Origin: JBBROS01 sp964246015
GTDB taxonomy: Bacteria; Pseudomonadota; Alphaproteobacteria; Acetobacterales; Acetobacteraceae
Assembly (NCBI GenBank): GCA_964246015.1
Contig: CAXTPG010000008.1
Coordinates: 1 to 64,000, forward strand
DNA length: 64,000 nt
Direction: 5' to 3'
The translations under genes and the position numbers were made by a program. A model generated the notes under the pieces. It was not told where the DNA came from. It saw only the letters and a list, made by a program, of their open reading frames with translations, and made no database searches. Positions 52,048-59,930 of the stretch are shown here, in pieces; the stretch's first letter is position 1; each line of letters starts with the position of its first letter.

Positions 52048-52938
52048 ATGCCGACCCCCGTCCAGACCGGCGCCGGCCGCGGCGGCTGGCCGCGCGCCCT
52101 GTTCGCGGCCCTCCTCTCGCTCGTCCTTCCCGGTCTCGGCCAGGTCCACGCCCGCGCCTGGCGCCTCGGCATCGCCTTGCTCATCCTGTCCCAGCTCGCC
52201 GTCGTTGCGCTCCACGCCGCCACCTGGGCCATGCCGCCCTCCCCCGACACGATCCGCCTCGTGATCGTCTTCTTTGTCGGCACCCTGCCGCTGCCGCTCT
52301 ATGCGGCGTTCGATGCCGCCCGGCGGGTCCGAACCCGCCCGCAACCCCGTCCCGCCTGGGTCCGCTCCACCTGGTTCACCGCCATCCTCGTCCTCGGCAT
52401 CGGCGCCGCGCTCGACGCCGCAATCCCGATCGGCTGGCGCAGCTTCTCGATTCCCTCCGGCTCGATGATCCCGACGCTCGAGGTCGGCGACGCCCTCTTT
52501 GCCGACATCCGCGGTGGCCGCCCCCCGCTCGCACGCGGGGACGTCGTCGTCTTCCGCCATCCGAAACAGCCGGACGTCGACTACATCAAGCGCGTCATCG
52601 GCCTGCCCGGCGACACCGTCCAGCTTCGCAGCGGCATCGTCTTCATCGACGGCGTCCCGGCCCCGCAACGCCCGGACGGCGCCGCCATCATCGAGACCCT
52701 GCCCGGCGGCCGCGACTACCGCATCGTCCGCACCGCCCGCGACGGCCCGATGAACGACACGCCCGAATACCGCGTCCCCGCCGGCCACATCTTCGTCATG
52801 GGCGACAACCGCGACAACAGCCTCGACAGCCGCGTCCAGGACGCGCTCGGCACCGTCCCCGTCGCGAACGTGATCGGGCCGGCCGGCGCCCTCTACTGGG
52901 CCGCCGACCGCGCCCGCATCTTCACCGCCGTGCGCTGA
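52048..52938 (+). CDS. lepB: Signal peptidase I (S26 family)
   Basis: The 296-residue protein has about three N-terminal membrane segments (LFAALLSLVLPGLGQVHARA, LALLILSQLAVVAL and the VIVFFVGTLPLPLY region), then the S26 catalytic part: SIPSGSMIPTLEVGD with the nucleophile Ser, YIKRVIGLPGDTVQ with the general-base Lys, and MGDNRDNSLDSR. It cleaves signal peptides at the outer face of the inner membrane. The extra membrane segments make it unlike E. coli LepB, so it could be a second, specialised copy. Confidence 0.93.
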   Translation: MPTPVQTGAGRGGWPRALFAALLSLVLPGLGQVHARAWRLGIALLILSQLAVVALHAATWAMPPSPDTIRLVIVFFVGTLPLPLYAAFDAARRVRTRPQPRPAWVRSTWFTAILVLGIGAALDAAIPIGWRSFSIPSGSMIPTLEVGDALFADIRGGRPPLARGDVVVFRHPKQPDVDYIKRVIGLPGDTVQLRSGIVFIDGVPAPQRPDGAAIIETLPGGRDYRIVRTARDGPMNDTPEYRVPAGHIFVMGDNRDNSLDSRVQDALGTVPVANVIGPAGALYWAADRARIFTAVR

Positions 52939-54243
52939 TCACGCCGCGGCCCGCACGCTCACGCCGTCCAGCGCCTGGCCCAGATCCGCCAGGATGTCGT
53001 CGATATGCTCGATCCCCACGCTCAGCCGGACGTACCCGGGGCTGACCCCCGTCGCCAACTGCTCCTCCGCCGCCAGCTGGCTGTGCGTCGTGCTCGCCGG
53101 ATGGATCGCGAGCGTCCGCGAATCCCCGATGTTGGCGACGTGATAGACCATCTGCAGCCGGTCGATGAACGCCCGCCCCGCCTCGGCGCCGCCCGCCAGC
53201 TCGAACCCCATCAGCCCGCCGTGCCCACGCGTCAGATACTTGGCCGTGCGTTCGGCCGCCACGCCCTTGTGGTGCGCGGGGTGGATCACCCGTGCCACCT
53301 CGGGCCGCTTCGCGAGCCACTCCGCGACCACCGTCGCGTTGCGGCAGTGCTCCCGCATCCGCAGCGGCAGCGTCTCCAGCCCTTGCAGCGTCAGGAACGC
53401 GTTGAACGGGCTCTGCGACGGCCCGAGGTCCCGCAGCAGCGTGACCCGCAGCTTCAGGATATACGCGATGGGACCCAGCGGCTTCGCGGCCTCGACCCAT
53501 ACGGCGCCGTGATAGCTCGGGTCCGGCCGGTGCATCGCCGGCTGCCGGGCGGGGTGCGCGGCCCAGTCGAAGGTGCCGCCGTCGACGATGATGCCGCCAA
53601 TGCTGGTGCCGTGACCGCCGATGTACTTGGTGGTGGAGTGCATCACCACCGCCGCCCCGTGGTCGAACGGCCGCACCAGCAGCGGGGCCGCCGTGTTGTC
53701 CATGATCAACGGGATGCCGAAGCTGCGCCCGATGGCGGCCACCTCGGCGATCGGGAACACCTCCAGCTTCGGGTTCGGCAGCGTCTCGGCATAGTAGACG
53801 CGGGTGCGGTCGTCGGTGGCCCGCGCGAAGCCCTCGGGGTCGGCCGGATCGACGAAGCGGACCTCGATGCCCATGTCCTTCATGGTGTTCGCGAACAGGT
53901 TGTACGTGCCGCCGTAGAGCGCCGTCGACGAGACGATGTTGTCCCCGGCATGGGCCAGGTTCTGCACCGACAGCGCCGTGGCCGCCTGCCCCGATCCCAC
54001 CGCCATCGCGGCCACGCCACCCTCCAGCGCCGCCACGCGCTTCTCCAGCACGTCCGTCGTCGGGTTCATGATCCGCGTGTAGATGTTGCCCAGCTCCTGC
54101 AACCCGAACAGCCGCGACGCGTGCGCCGTGTCGTCGAACTGGTAGCTGGTGGTCTGGTAGATCGGCACGGCGACGGCGTTGGTCGCCGGATCGCGGCGCC
54201 AGCCGGCGTGGAGCGCCAGCGTCTCGGGATGGCGGCTGTCCAT
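52939..54243 (-). CDS. metY: O-acetylhomoserine aminocarboxypropyltransferase (sulfhydrylase)
   Basis: A 434-residue PLP enzyme of the Cys/Met-metabolism family. Markers are YQTTSYQFDDTAHASRLF at the N-terminus, MNPTTDVLEKRVAALEGG, the PLP-lysine segment HSTTKYIGGHGTSIGG and the long MetY-type insertion AKYLTRGHGGLMGFEL. It makes homocysteine or methionine from O-acetylhomoserine and sulfide or methanethiol. GGGAG precedes the ATG, and the 5' leader holds a nine-base-pair stem that might regulate it. It converges with lepB without a gap. Confidence 0.95.
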   Translation of the reverse strand: MDSRHPETLALHAGWRRDPATNAVAVPIYQTTSYQFDDTAHASRLFGLQELGNIYTRIMNPTTDVLEKRVAALEGGVAAMAVGSGQAATALSVQNLAHAGDNIVSSTALYGGTYNLFANTMKDMGIEVRFVDPADPEGFARATDDRTRVYYAETLPNPKLEVFPIAEVAAIGRSFGIPLIMDNTAAPLLVRPFDHGAAVVMHSTTKYIGGHGTSIGGIIVDGGTFDWAAHPARQPAMHRPDPSYHGAVWVEAAKPLGPIAYILKLRVTLLRDLGPSQSPFNAFLTLQGLETLPLRMREHCRNATVVAEWLAKRPEVARVIHPAHHKGVAAERTAKYLTRGHGGLMGFELAGGAEAGRAFIDRLQMVYHVANIGDSRTLAIHPASTTHSQLAAEEQLATGVSPGYVRLSVGIEHIDDILADLGQALDGVSVRAAA

Positions 54244-54261
54244 GATTGTGTCTCCCCTTCG

Positions 54262-54320
54262 TCGGGCGGCACCCTACACCGGGGCGCCACGCCGTCGCCA
54301 CCGTTTGCGACGCCGCCCGA
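54262..54320 (-). promoter_or_regulatory. Structured 5' leader of metY (candidate riboregulator)
   Basis: TCGGGCGGC (54312-54320, read on the minus strand) pairs perfectly with GCCGCCCGA (54262-54270), enclosing a GTCGC/GCGAC hairpin (54294-54311) and a GGCGCC element. The stem ends about 19 bases before the metY start. It does not match the SAM-II riboswitch pattern I know, so chance pairing in GC-rich DNA is possible. Confidence 0.35.
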
Positions 54321-54373
54321 TGCGGGGGCGGAACCCCCTTCTGCCGCGGCCCGGCAGGCCGCACACTGCGCCC

Positions 54374-54742
54374 ATGACGACGATCGACATCGCCACCTGG
54401 CTGCTCGGCGCCGCCGTCGCGGGCGGAATCGGGCTGGCGTGCCTGTGGCTCATGGAGCGGCCGGTGCGCGGGGCGGCGCGGTGGGCCAGCGCCGCACACG
54501 GGTCCGCCGCAGCGGCCGGGACCGTGCTCGTTGTCGCCGCACTCCGGTCCGGCGCCGCCGATGCCCAGGGCTTCGGCAGCCTGGCGGCCTGGATGCTCGG
54601 CCTGGCCGTGCTGGGCGGACTGGTGATCGTCGCGGCGCAACTCCGCCGCCGGCGGCCGCCGGGGCTTGCGGTCGTGCTGCACGCGACCATCGGCGTCGCC
54701 GGCTTCGTGCTGCTGCTGGCCTACGCCGCCATCCCGCGCTGA
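54374..54742 (+). CDS. Small hypothetical membrane protein
   Basis: I recognise no family for this 122-residue protein. It has four hydrophobic segments: IATWLLGAAVAGGIGLACLW, GSAAAAGTVLVVAAL, LAAWMLGLAVLGGLVIVAAQ and AVVLHATIGVAGFVLLLAYA. Short basic loops, RRRRPP the longest, point to a four-helix inner-membrane protein. It starts 130 bases from divergent metY and 57 bases before the ModE-like regulator. No link to molybdate transport is evident. Confidence 0.72.
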   Translation: MTTIDIATWLLGAAVAGGIGLACLWLMERPVRGAARWASAAHGSAAAAGTVLVVAALRSGAADAQGFGSLAAWMLGLAVLGGLVIVAAQLRRRRPPGLAVVLHATIGVAGFVLLLAYAAIPR

Positions 54743-54799
54743 TGGGCCGGGGCGCCCTGCCACCATGCAAAGCGCCGGCGACGATGGTAGCATTGCCGC

Positions 54800-55150
54800 A
54801 TGACCCGGTTGACCCTGCGAATCGACTTCGATGCGGACCGCGCGCTCGGCCCGGGCAAGATCCGGTTGCTGGAACTGGTCGGGGAAACCGGGTCGATCTC
54901 CGCCGCGGGCCGCGCGATGCGCATGAGCTATCGCCGGGCCTGGATGCTGGTCGACGCGCTGAACCAGACGTTCCGGCAACCGGTGGTGGAGACGCGGGGC
55001 GGCGGCGTGGGCGGTGGCGGCGCCAGCCTCACACCCTTCGGCACCTCCCTGGTCGAGGATTATCGCGCGATGGAGCAGGACGCGCGGGACGCCCTGGCCC
55101 GGCGCCTGGCCAAGCTGGAACGCGCTTTGGCCGCTGCGCCGGCGGGCTGA
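54800..55150 (+). CDS. modE: ModE-type winged helix-turn-helix regulator (N-terminal domain only)
   Basis: A 116-residue protein matching the DNA-binding half of ModE: LRIDFDADRALGPGKIRLLELVGETGSISAAGRAM, then MSYRRAWMLVDALNQTFRQP and VVETRGGGVGGGGASLTPFG. The C-terminal molybdate-binding (MOP) domains are missing, as in other short ModE-like proteins. It is convergent with modC, four bases apart, and a palindrome typical of Mo-boxes lies upstream of modB, so it probably controls that operon. How it would sense molybdate without MOP domains is open. Confidence 0.9.
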   Translation: MTRLTLRIDFDADRALGPGKIRLLELVGETGSISAAGRAMRMSYRRAWMLVDALNQTFRQPVVETRGGGVGGGGASLTPFGTSLVEDYRAMEQDARDALARRLAKLERALAAAPAG

Positions 55151-55154
55151 CCGC

Positions 55155-56228
55155 TCAGCCGTGGTCGAACGCCGTCGACTTCACCAACGCAAAGACCGCC
55201 CTGCCCGGAAGCAGCCCCAGCCGGCCCACGGAATCCCGGGTCAGCCGCGCCAGCATCGCGGTGGGACCGACCCGGACGGTGACGAACACCTCGTGCAGGC
55301 CCGCCGGGTCGATCGCGGCCACGAGGCAAGGCAGCACGTTATGCGTGCTGAGGCCCCCGGGCGCCTCGGTTGCGAGGGCGACGTCGCGCGCCCGCAGCCG
55401 CAGCCGCAACGGCACGCCCGCCGCCTCCGGCCGCAACGGCACCAGCAGGCTGCCCCCGGCGAAGGACAGCTCCGTCAGGCCGCGTCCCGCATCATGGGTG
55501 GCGACGATGCAGGGCAGCACCGCGCCCGCGTCCCTGCGCCCGGCCAGCCCTGGCAGGTCCGTGCGGGCCGACACCACCTCGACCGGTCCCACGGCCTGCA
55601 CCCGGCCCGCCTCGATCAGCACCAGCGTGTCCGCCAGCCGGTCGACCTCGTCGAGCGCGTGCGTCACATACAGGATCGGCAACCCGGCCCGGTCGCGGAG
55701 CCGCTCAAGGAACGGCAGGATCTCGGCCTTCCGGGCGGCATCCAGCGCCGCCAGCGGCTCGTCCATCAGCAACAGCCGCGGCCGGGACAGCAGGGCGCGG
55801 CCGAGCGCCACCCGCTGGCGTTCCCCGCCCGAGAGGGCCCGCGGCCGCCGCGCCAGCAGCGGGGCGATGCCGAGCAGGTCCACCACCTCGTCGAACCCCG
55901 GGCCTGTCGCGTCGCGCGGGGCCCGGCGCGCGCCGTAGCGCAGGTTGGTCGCGACCGAGAAATGGGGCAGCAGCCGCGCCTCCTGGAACACGACCCCGCA
56001 TCGCCTGCGTTCGGCCGGCACGTCGACGCGCGCCGCCGTGTCCAGCAGCACCGCGCCGTCCAGCGCCACCCGGCCCGACCGCGGCCGCAGCAGGCCGGCG
56101 ACGACGGACAAGATCGTGCTTTTCCCTGAGCCCGAGGGCCCGAACAGCGCGGTGACGCCCGCCGGGGCCTCGAACGCCACGTCCAGCGTGAACGCGCCGA
56201 AGGTGTGCCGCGCGGCAACGGCGAGCAT
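55155..56228 (-). CDS. modC: Molybdate ABC transporter ATP-binding protein
   Basis: This 357-residue ATPase has Walker A GPSGSGKSTILSV, the ModC Q-loop VFQEARLLPHFSVATNLRYG, signature LSGGERQRVALGRAL and Walker B LLLMDEPLAALD, plus the C-terminal TOBE/MOP domain LRLRARDVALATEAPGGLSTHNVLP. It powers molybdate uptake. The ATG overlaps the ModB stop (TGATG). Length and domain order are those of complete ModC. Confidence 0.95.
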   Translation of the reverse strand: MLAVAARHTFGAFTLDVAFEAPAGVTALFGPSGSGKSTILSVVAGLLRPRSGRVALDGAVLLDTAARVDVPAERRRCGVVFQEARLLPHFSVATNLRYGARRAPRDATGPGFDEVVDLLGIAPLLARRPRALSGGERQRVALGRALLSRPRLLLMDEPLAALDAARKAEILPFLERLRDRAGLPILYVTHALDEVDRLADTLVLIEAGRVQAVGPVEVVSARTDLPGLAGRRDAGAVLPCIVATHDAGRGLTELSFAGGSLLVPLRPEAAGVPLRLRLRARDVALATEAPGGLSTHNVLPCLVAAIDPAGLHEVFVTVRVGPTAMLARLTRDSVGRLGLLPGRAVFALVKSTAFDHG

Positions 56229-56917
56229 CACCGCCCCAGCAGCACGTGCATGCGCCGGGCGATCAGCTCCGACAGCAGCAGGCCCGCGATCGCCAGCACG
56301 AACGATACGATCGACAGCTTGGCCGCGGTCGCCTCACCACCGGGGACCTGGGTCGCGGCATAGATCGCGAGCGGCAGCGTCTGCGTCTCGCCCTGGATGT
56401 TGGACGCGAAGGTGATGACGGCGCCGAACTCGCCCAGCCCCGCCGCGAAGGCGACGACCGCGCCCGCCAGCACCCCGGGCGCCATCAGCGGCAGGGTCAC
56501 GGTCACGAACCGGTCGAACGGCCCGGCGCCCAGGGTCCGCGCCGCCGCCTCGAGCCCCGGATCGACGCTTTCCAGCGACAGCCGGATCGCCCGGACCATC
56601 AGCGGAAAGGCCATCACCCCGGTTGCAAGCGCAGCCCCGGTGCTGGTGAACACCAGCCGCACGCCGAACCACTCCAGCAACGGCGCGCCCAACGGGCCAC
56701 GCACGCCGAACAGCAGCAGCAGCCCCCAGCCGACGACGACGGGCGGCATCACGAGCGGCAGATGCACCAGCGCATCCAGCAGCGAACGGCCCCAGAACCG
56801 GCCCCGGGCGAGCGCATACGCCGCCAGCACCGCCAGCGGCAACCCCACGGCCACGCTGCGGGCGGCAACAGACAGGCTCAGGCGGACGGCCTGCCACTCA
56901 TCCGGGGTCAACCACAT
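56228..56917 (-). CDS. modB: Molybdate ABC transporter permease
   Basis: A 229-residue permease of the ModB/CysTW type: LTPDEWQAVRLSLSVAARSV at the N-terminus, HLPLVMPPVVVGWGLLLLFG, and the EAA loop LESVDPGLEAAARTLGAGPF before RFVTVTLPLMAPGVLAG. It forms the channel driven by ModC. Upstream, where modA usually stands, only a ten-codon leader remains, so the binding protein must come from another locus or the system is impaired. Confidence 0.95.
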   Translation of the reverse strand: MWLTPDEWQAVRLSLSVAARSVAVGLPLAVLAAYALARGRFWGRSLLDALVHLPLVMPPVVVGWGLLLLFGVRGPLGAPLLEWFGVRLVFTSTGAALATGVMAFPLMVRAIRLSLESVDPGLEAAARTLGAGPFDRFVTVTLPLMAPGVLAGAVVAFAAGLGEFGAVITFASNIQGETQTLPLAIYAATQVPGGEATAAKLSIVSFVLAIAGLLLSELIARRMHVLLGR

Positions 56918-56923
56918 GGGTGC

Positions 56924-56956
56924 TCAGGCGACGAACAGGACGAGACGGCGGCGCAT
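56924..56956 (-). pseudogene. modA: Ten-codon leader resembling the start of a deleted modA
   Basis: ATG at 56956 is followed by codons for RRRLVLFVA and a stop at 56924, seven bases before the modB start. An Arg-rich start and hydrophobic run are how a binding-protein signal peptide begins, and modA normally precedes modB. I infer a modA gene deleted down to its first codons; a short regulatory leader peptide or a chance ORF are the alternatives. Confidence 0.45.
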
Positions 56957-56971
56957 GCGTGATCCCCGATC

Positions 56972-56995
56972 CGCTATGTCGGGTGAGGCATAGCG
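56972..56995. promoter_or_regulatory. Mo-box-like palindrome upstream of modBC
   Basis: CGCTATG (56972-56978) and CATAGCG (56989-56995) are perfect inverted half-sites separated by ten bases, close to the ModE consensus of CGCTATAT-type half-sites. It lies 54 bases upstream of modB and fits the ModE-like gene at 54800. I take it as the ModE operator. Confidence 0.7.
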
Positions 56996-57036
56996 ACGAG
57001 GACCGGCCGCGGCAACCGCGGGCCTGGGCTAGTGTC

Positions 57037-57432
57037 CTAGTCTCGATGCTGAGCCATGCGGCCGATGGCGCCGACGAGGCAATCGACGTCATAGGGTTTG
57101 TGGAAGAAGGCGACGGGCTGGCCGATGCGGCGGGCGCGACCCTCGGACTCCGGGCGGCCGGACACGAAGACCACGGGTAGGCCGGGGTGGATCTCGCGGG
57201 CGTGCTCGGCGAGGCCGATGCCATCGATGACGCCGGGCATGGTGACGTCCGTCAGCAGGACGGCGTATCCGTCCTCGGCCAGCAGGATCGCGGCCTCGTC
57301 GCCGGTGCAGATCGCGGTGACGTCGAAGCCCGCGTCTTCGAGCATCTCCGCCATGAGCTCGCGGATCAGGGGCTCGTCCTCGACGAGGAGAATCTTCGCG
57401 TCGCGCAGCAAGGAGGCCAAATCGTCACCCAT
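57037..57432 (-). CDS. Stand-alone response-regulator receiver domain
   Basis: A 131-residue CheY-like protein: acidic pair E18/D19 in ILLVEDEPLIREL, phosphorylatable D62 in VLLTDVTMPG, and K112 in FFHKPYD. No output domain and no histidine kinase are nearby, so it probably acts through protein contacts, as single-domain regulators do. I prefer ATG 57432; an upstream extension to 57552 looks like non-conserved sequence. It is divergent from the AlgI-like gene. Confidence 0.9.
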   Translation of the reverse strand: MGDDLASLLRDAKILLVEDEPLIRELMAEMLEDAGFDVTAICTGDEAAILLAEDGYAVLLTDVTMPGVIDGIGLAEHAREIHPGLPVVFVSGRPESEGRARRIGQPVAFFHKPYDVDCLVGAIGRMAQHRD

Positions 57433-57541
57433 GAGTCCCGTACCCTCAACGCCCGAAGTGTACGAAAAGATGCAGAGCGACCGCGCACGGTTTTCGGACC
57501 GCCCGTTGACGGCAGGCCCGGTCCTGCGAGAGGGATAGGGC

Positions 57542-58912
57542 GTGCTGTTCAACTCCCAAGCCTTCGTGCTGGCGTTCCTGCCGCCCGTGCTGGCGCTGTA
57601 CTACGCGGCGCGCACGACGCCGCAGCGGCAGGCGGTGCTGGTCGCGGCGTCGCTGCTGTTCTACGGCGGATGGGATTGGCGGTTCGTGCCGGCCTTGGCG
57701 GGATTGACGGTCGCGAACTGGGCCGTTGCACGCTGGTGGGGCGCGGTGCGGCGGGACTGGGTGCTGGTGCTTGGCATCATGCTGAACCTGGGCGTGCTGG
57801 GCGTATGCAAATATGCGAACTTCCTGGGGGCGAATGTCGCGGCGGCCCTGGGGCTGGGGTGGGACCCGCTGCCGATCATCCTGCCGCTCGGGGTCAGTTT
57901 CTTCACCTTCCAGAAGATCTCCTACCTCGTCGACCTTCGGCGGGGGGACAGGCACGTGTATGGGCTGCTGGAGTTCTCGGCGTTCGTGACGTTCTTTCCG
58001 CAACTGATCGCCGGGCCGCTGGTGCGGCACAACGAGATGATCCCACAATTCGCGCGCGATCCCCGCGGGGAGGTGGCGTGGGAGAACCTGTCGCGGGGCG
58101 CGTTGCTGTTCGTGATCGGGTTCGCGAAGAAGGCGGGGATCGCCGACACCGCGGCGCTGACCTGCGACCCGGTGTTTGCGAAGGCGGCGCTGGGGCCGGT
58201 GGGTGCGGCGGAGGCGTGGGCGGGGGCGGGGGCGTATGCGCTTCAGATCCTGTTCGACTTCTCCGGCTATTCCGACATGGCGATCGGGCTGGGGCGGATG
58301 TTCGGGCTGCGTCTTCCCATCAACTTCGATGCGCCGTACCGGGCGGTGGGGATTCGGGACTTCTGGCGGCGGTGGCACATCACGCTCAGCCGGTTCCTGC
58401 GGGATTACGTGTATGTGCCGCTGGGCGGCAACCGCCGGGGTGCGTGGCGGCAGGCGGGGAACGTCGTGGCCACCATGCTGCTGGGCGGGCTGTGGCACGG
58501 GGCCGCGTGGACGTTCGTCGCCTGGGGCGGGGCGCACGGGGTGGCGCTGGCGATCGAGGGCGCGTGGGCGCGCACGGGGTGGCGCGTGCCGCGGGCGCTG
58601 GGGTGGGGGCTGACCTTGCTGTTCGTCGTGCAGGCCTGGGTGCTGTTCCGCTCGCCCGACTTCGGCACCGCCCTTCGCGTCTATGCCGGGATGGCGGGGT
58701 TGGAAGGGCTGGGGCGCGTCAAGGTCGAGGCATGGCCGGTCCTGGCGCTGGCCGCCCTCGTGGCGGTGCTGGGACCGACGAGCCAGCAGGTGGCGCTGGA
58801 ACGGCTGCGGGCGAACCGTTGGGTGGCGGCGGGCGCCGGGGCGGCCTTGGCTGGGCTGCTGCTGCTGGCGGGCGGGCGCGTGCCGAACGAGTTCATCTAT
58901 TTCCAGTTCTGA
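57542..58912 (+). CDS. MBOAT-family membrane O-acyltransferase (AlgI-like)
   Basis: The 456-residue protein has ten or so membrane segments. It opens LFNSQAFVLAFLPPVLALYY and has FFTFQKISYLVDLRRGD, FPQLIAGPLVRH, SGYSDMAIGLGRMFGLRLPINF and the active-site region GLWHGAAWTFVAWG with the catalytic His. AlgI-type MBOATs pass acetyl groups across the membrane to a periplasmic SGNH partner that acetylates a polysaccharide. The start is GTG 57542 with GAGAGGG upstream. The SGNH partner gene follows at once. Its polymer is unknown. Confidence 0.93.
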   Translation: MLFNSQAFVLAFLPPVLALYYAARTTPQRQAVLVAASLLFYGGWDWRFVPALAGLTVANWAVARWWGAVRRDWVLVLGIMLNLGVLGVCKYANFLGANVAAALGLGWDPLPIILPLGVSFFTFQKISYLVDLRRGDRHVYGLLEFSAFVTFFPQLIAGPLVRHNEMIPQFARDPRGEVAWENLSRGALLFVIGFAKKAGIADTAALTCDPVFAKAALGPVGAAEAWAGAGAYALQILFDFSGYSDMAIGLGRMFGLRLPINFDAPYRAVGIRDFWRRWHITLSRFLRDYVYVPLGGNRRGAWRQAGNVVATMLLGGLWHGAAWTFVAWGGAHGVALAIEGAWARTGWRVPRALGWGLTLLFVVQAWVLFRSPDFGTALRVYAGMAGLEGLGRVKVEAWPVLALAALVAVLGPTSQQVALERLRANRWVAAGAGAALAGLLLLAGGRVPNEFIYFQF

Positions 58913-59900
58913 CGCCTGGCGCCGCTTCGGGCGGGTCTTCGCGCTCGCGGCGCTGGGCGTGCTGGGGCTGCTGTACGGGTTCGTCGCCGTGGTCGATCCC
59001 TGGGACACGCTGCCGCTGTCGCCGCCGCTGAAGCGGGTGCCCATCAGCAGCAATGCGCGCTTCTCGTTCCCGGCGCTGGCGCGCAGCCCGCGCTTCGATT
59101 CCGTCGTGCTGGGGACGTCGACGCTGCGGCTGCTGCAGCCCGTGCAGCTCGATCCCGTGCTGGGGACCCGGTTCGCGAATCTTGCAATGAACAGCGCCAC
59201 GCCCTGGGAGCAGATGCAGATGCTGGGCGTGTTCGCCCGGGCGCATCCGGCGCCCAAGGCCGTCGTGATCGGCATCGACATGGCGTGGTGCGGGGCGTCC
59301 AACGACCGGCTGACTCCGCGGCCATTCCCCGAATACATGTATCGCGCGAACCTGTGGCCGGCGTACCGGGAGATGTTGACGCCCTATGCGGTGCAGGAGG
59401 CGGCGAACCAGTTCGCGGTCATGACCGGGCTCAAGCGGCGGCGCTATGGGATGGACGGCTACACCAGCTTCGTGCCGGACGAGCGCGCGTATGACTCCGC
59501 CCGCGTCGATGCCGCCTTCGGACGATGGCCGCCGGTGGACGCGACGCCCGCCACGCCCGGCGGCGCCCATCCGCTGCCGGCGCTGGACCTGCTGGGCCCC
59601 GCCTTGGCCACGCTGCCGCAGTCGACGCGTGTGACGCTGGTGTTCCCGCCCATCCACGAAAGCCAGCATGGCGCGCCCGGCACGGTGACGGCGGCGCGAT
59701 GGGCCGCGTGCAAGGCCGCGGCAGCGGCGATCGCGGCGACGCGCGGGGCGGCGGTGCTGGACTTCCTGTTCGCCAGCCCCATCACGACGGACCGGGCGCA
59801 TTACTGGGACCCCCTGCATTTCCGGGAGGGCGTGGCGGCGCGGGTGGCGGCGGTGCTGGGCGGCGCGACCGGGGACGACGTCAGGAGGCCGGCGCCGTAG
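58899..59900 (+). CDS. SGNH/AlgX-like hydrolase-fold protein, O-acetyltransferase partner (start uncertain)
   Basis: From about 58899 the protein has one membrane anchor (FGRVFALAALGVLGLLYGFV) and a periplasmic SGNH domain: DSVVLGTSTLRLLQP with the nucleophile Ser, VVIGIDMAWCG, and a late DPLHFREG with the catalytic Asp and His. It would receive acetyl groups from the AlgI-like protein. No ATG lies near the expected start. An ATT at 58899, a GTG at 58959 (cutting into the helix) or the ATG at 58683 (230 bases inside the neighbour) are candidates, so the 5' end is a guess. Confidence 0.78.
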   Translation: MSSSDAWRRFGRVFALAALGVLGLLYGFVAVVDPWDTLPLSPPLKRVPISSNARFSFPALARSPRFDSVVLGTSTLRLLQPVQLDPVLGTRFANLAMNSATPWEQMQMLGVFARAHPAPKAVVIGIDMAWCGASNDRLTPRPFPEYMYRANLWPAYREMLTPYAVQEAANQFAVMTGLKRRRYGMDGYTSFVPDERAYDSARVDAAFGRWPPVDATPATPGGAHPLPALDLLGPALATLPQSTRVTLVFPPIHESQHGAPGTVTAARWAACKAAAAAIAATRGAAVLDFLFASPITTDRAHYWDPLHFREGVAARVAAVLGGATGDDVRRPAP

Positions 59901-59930
59901 CGCCGACGCCGGCCGGCCCACCGCACGATG

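Noticed and set aside
54244..54373. SAM-II riboswitch before metY
   Set aside because: The conserved core and pseudoknot sequences I know for SAM-II are not present, so only a generic structured leader is reported.
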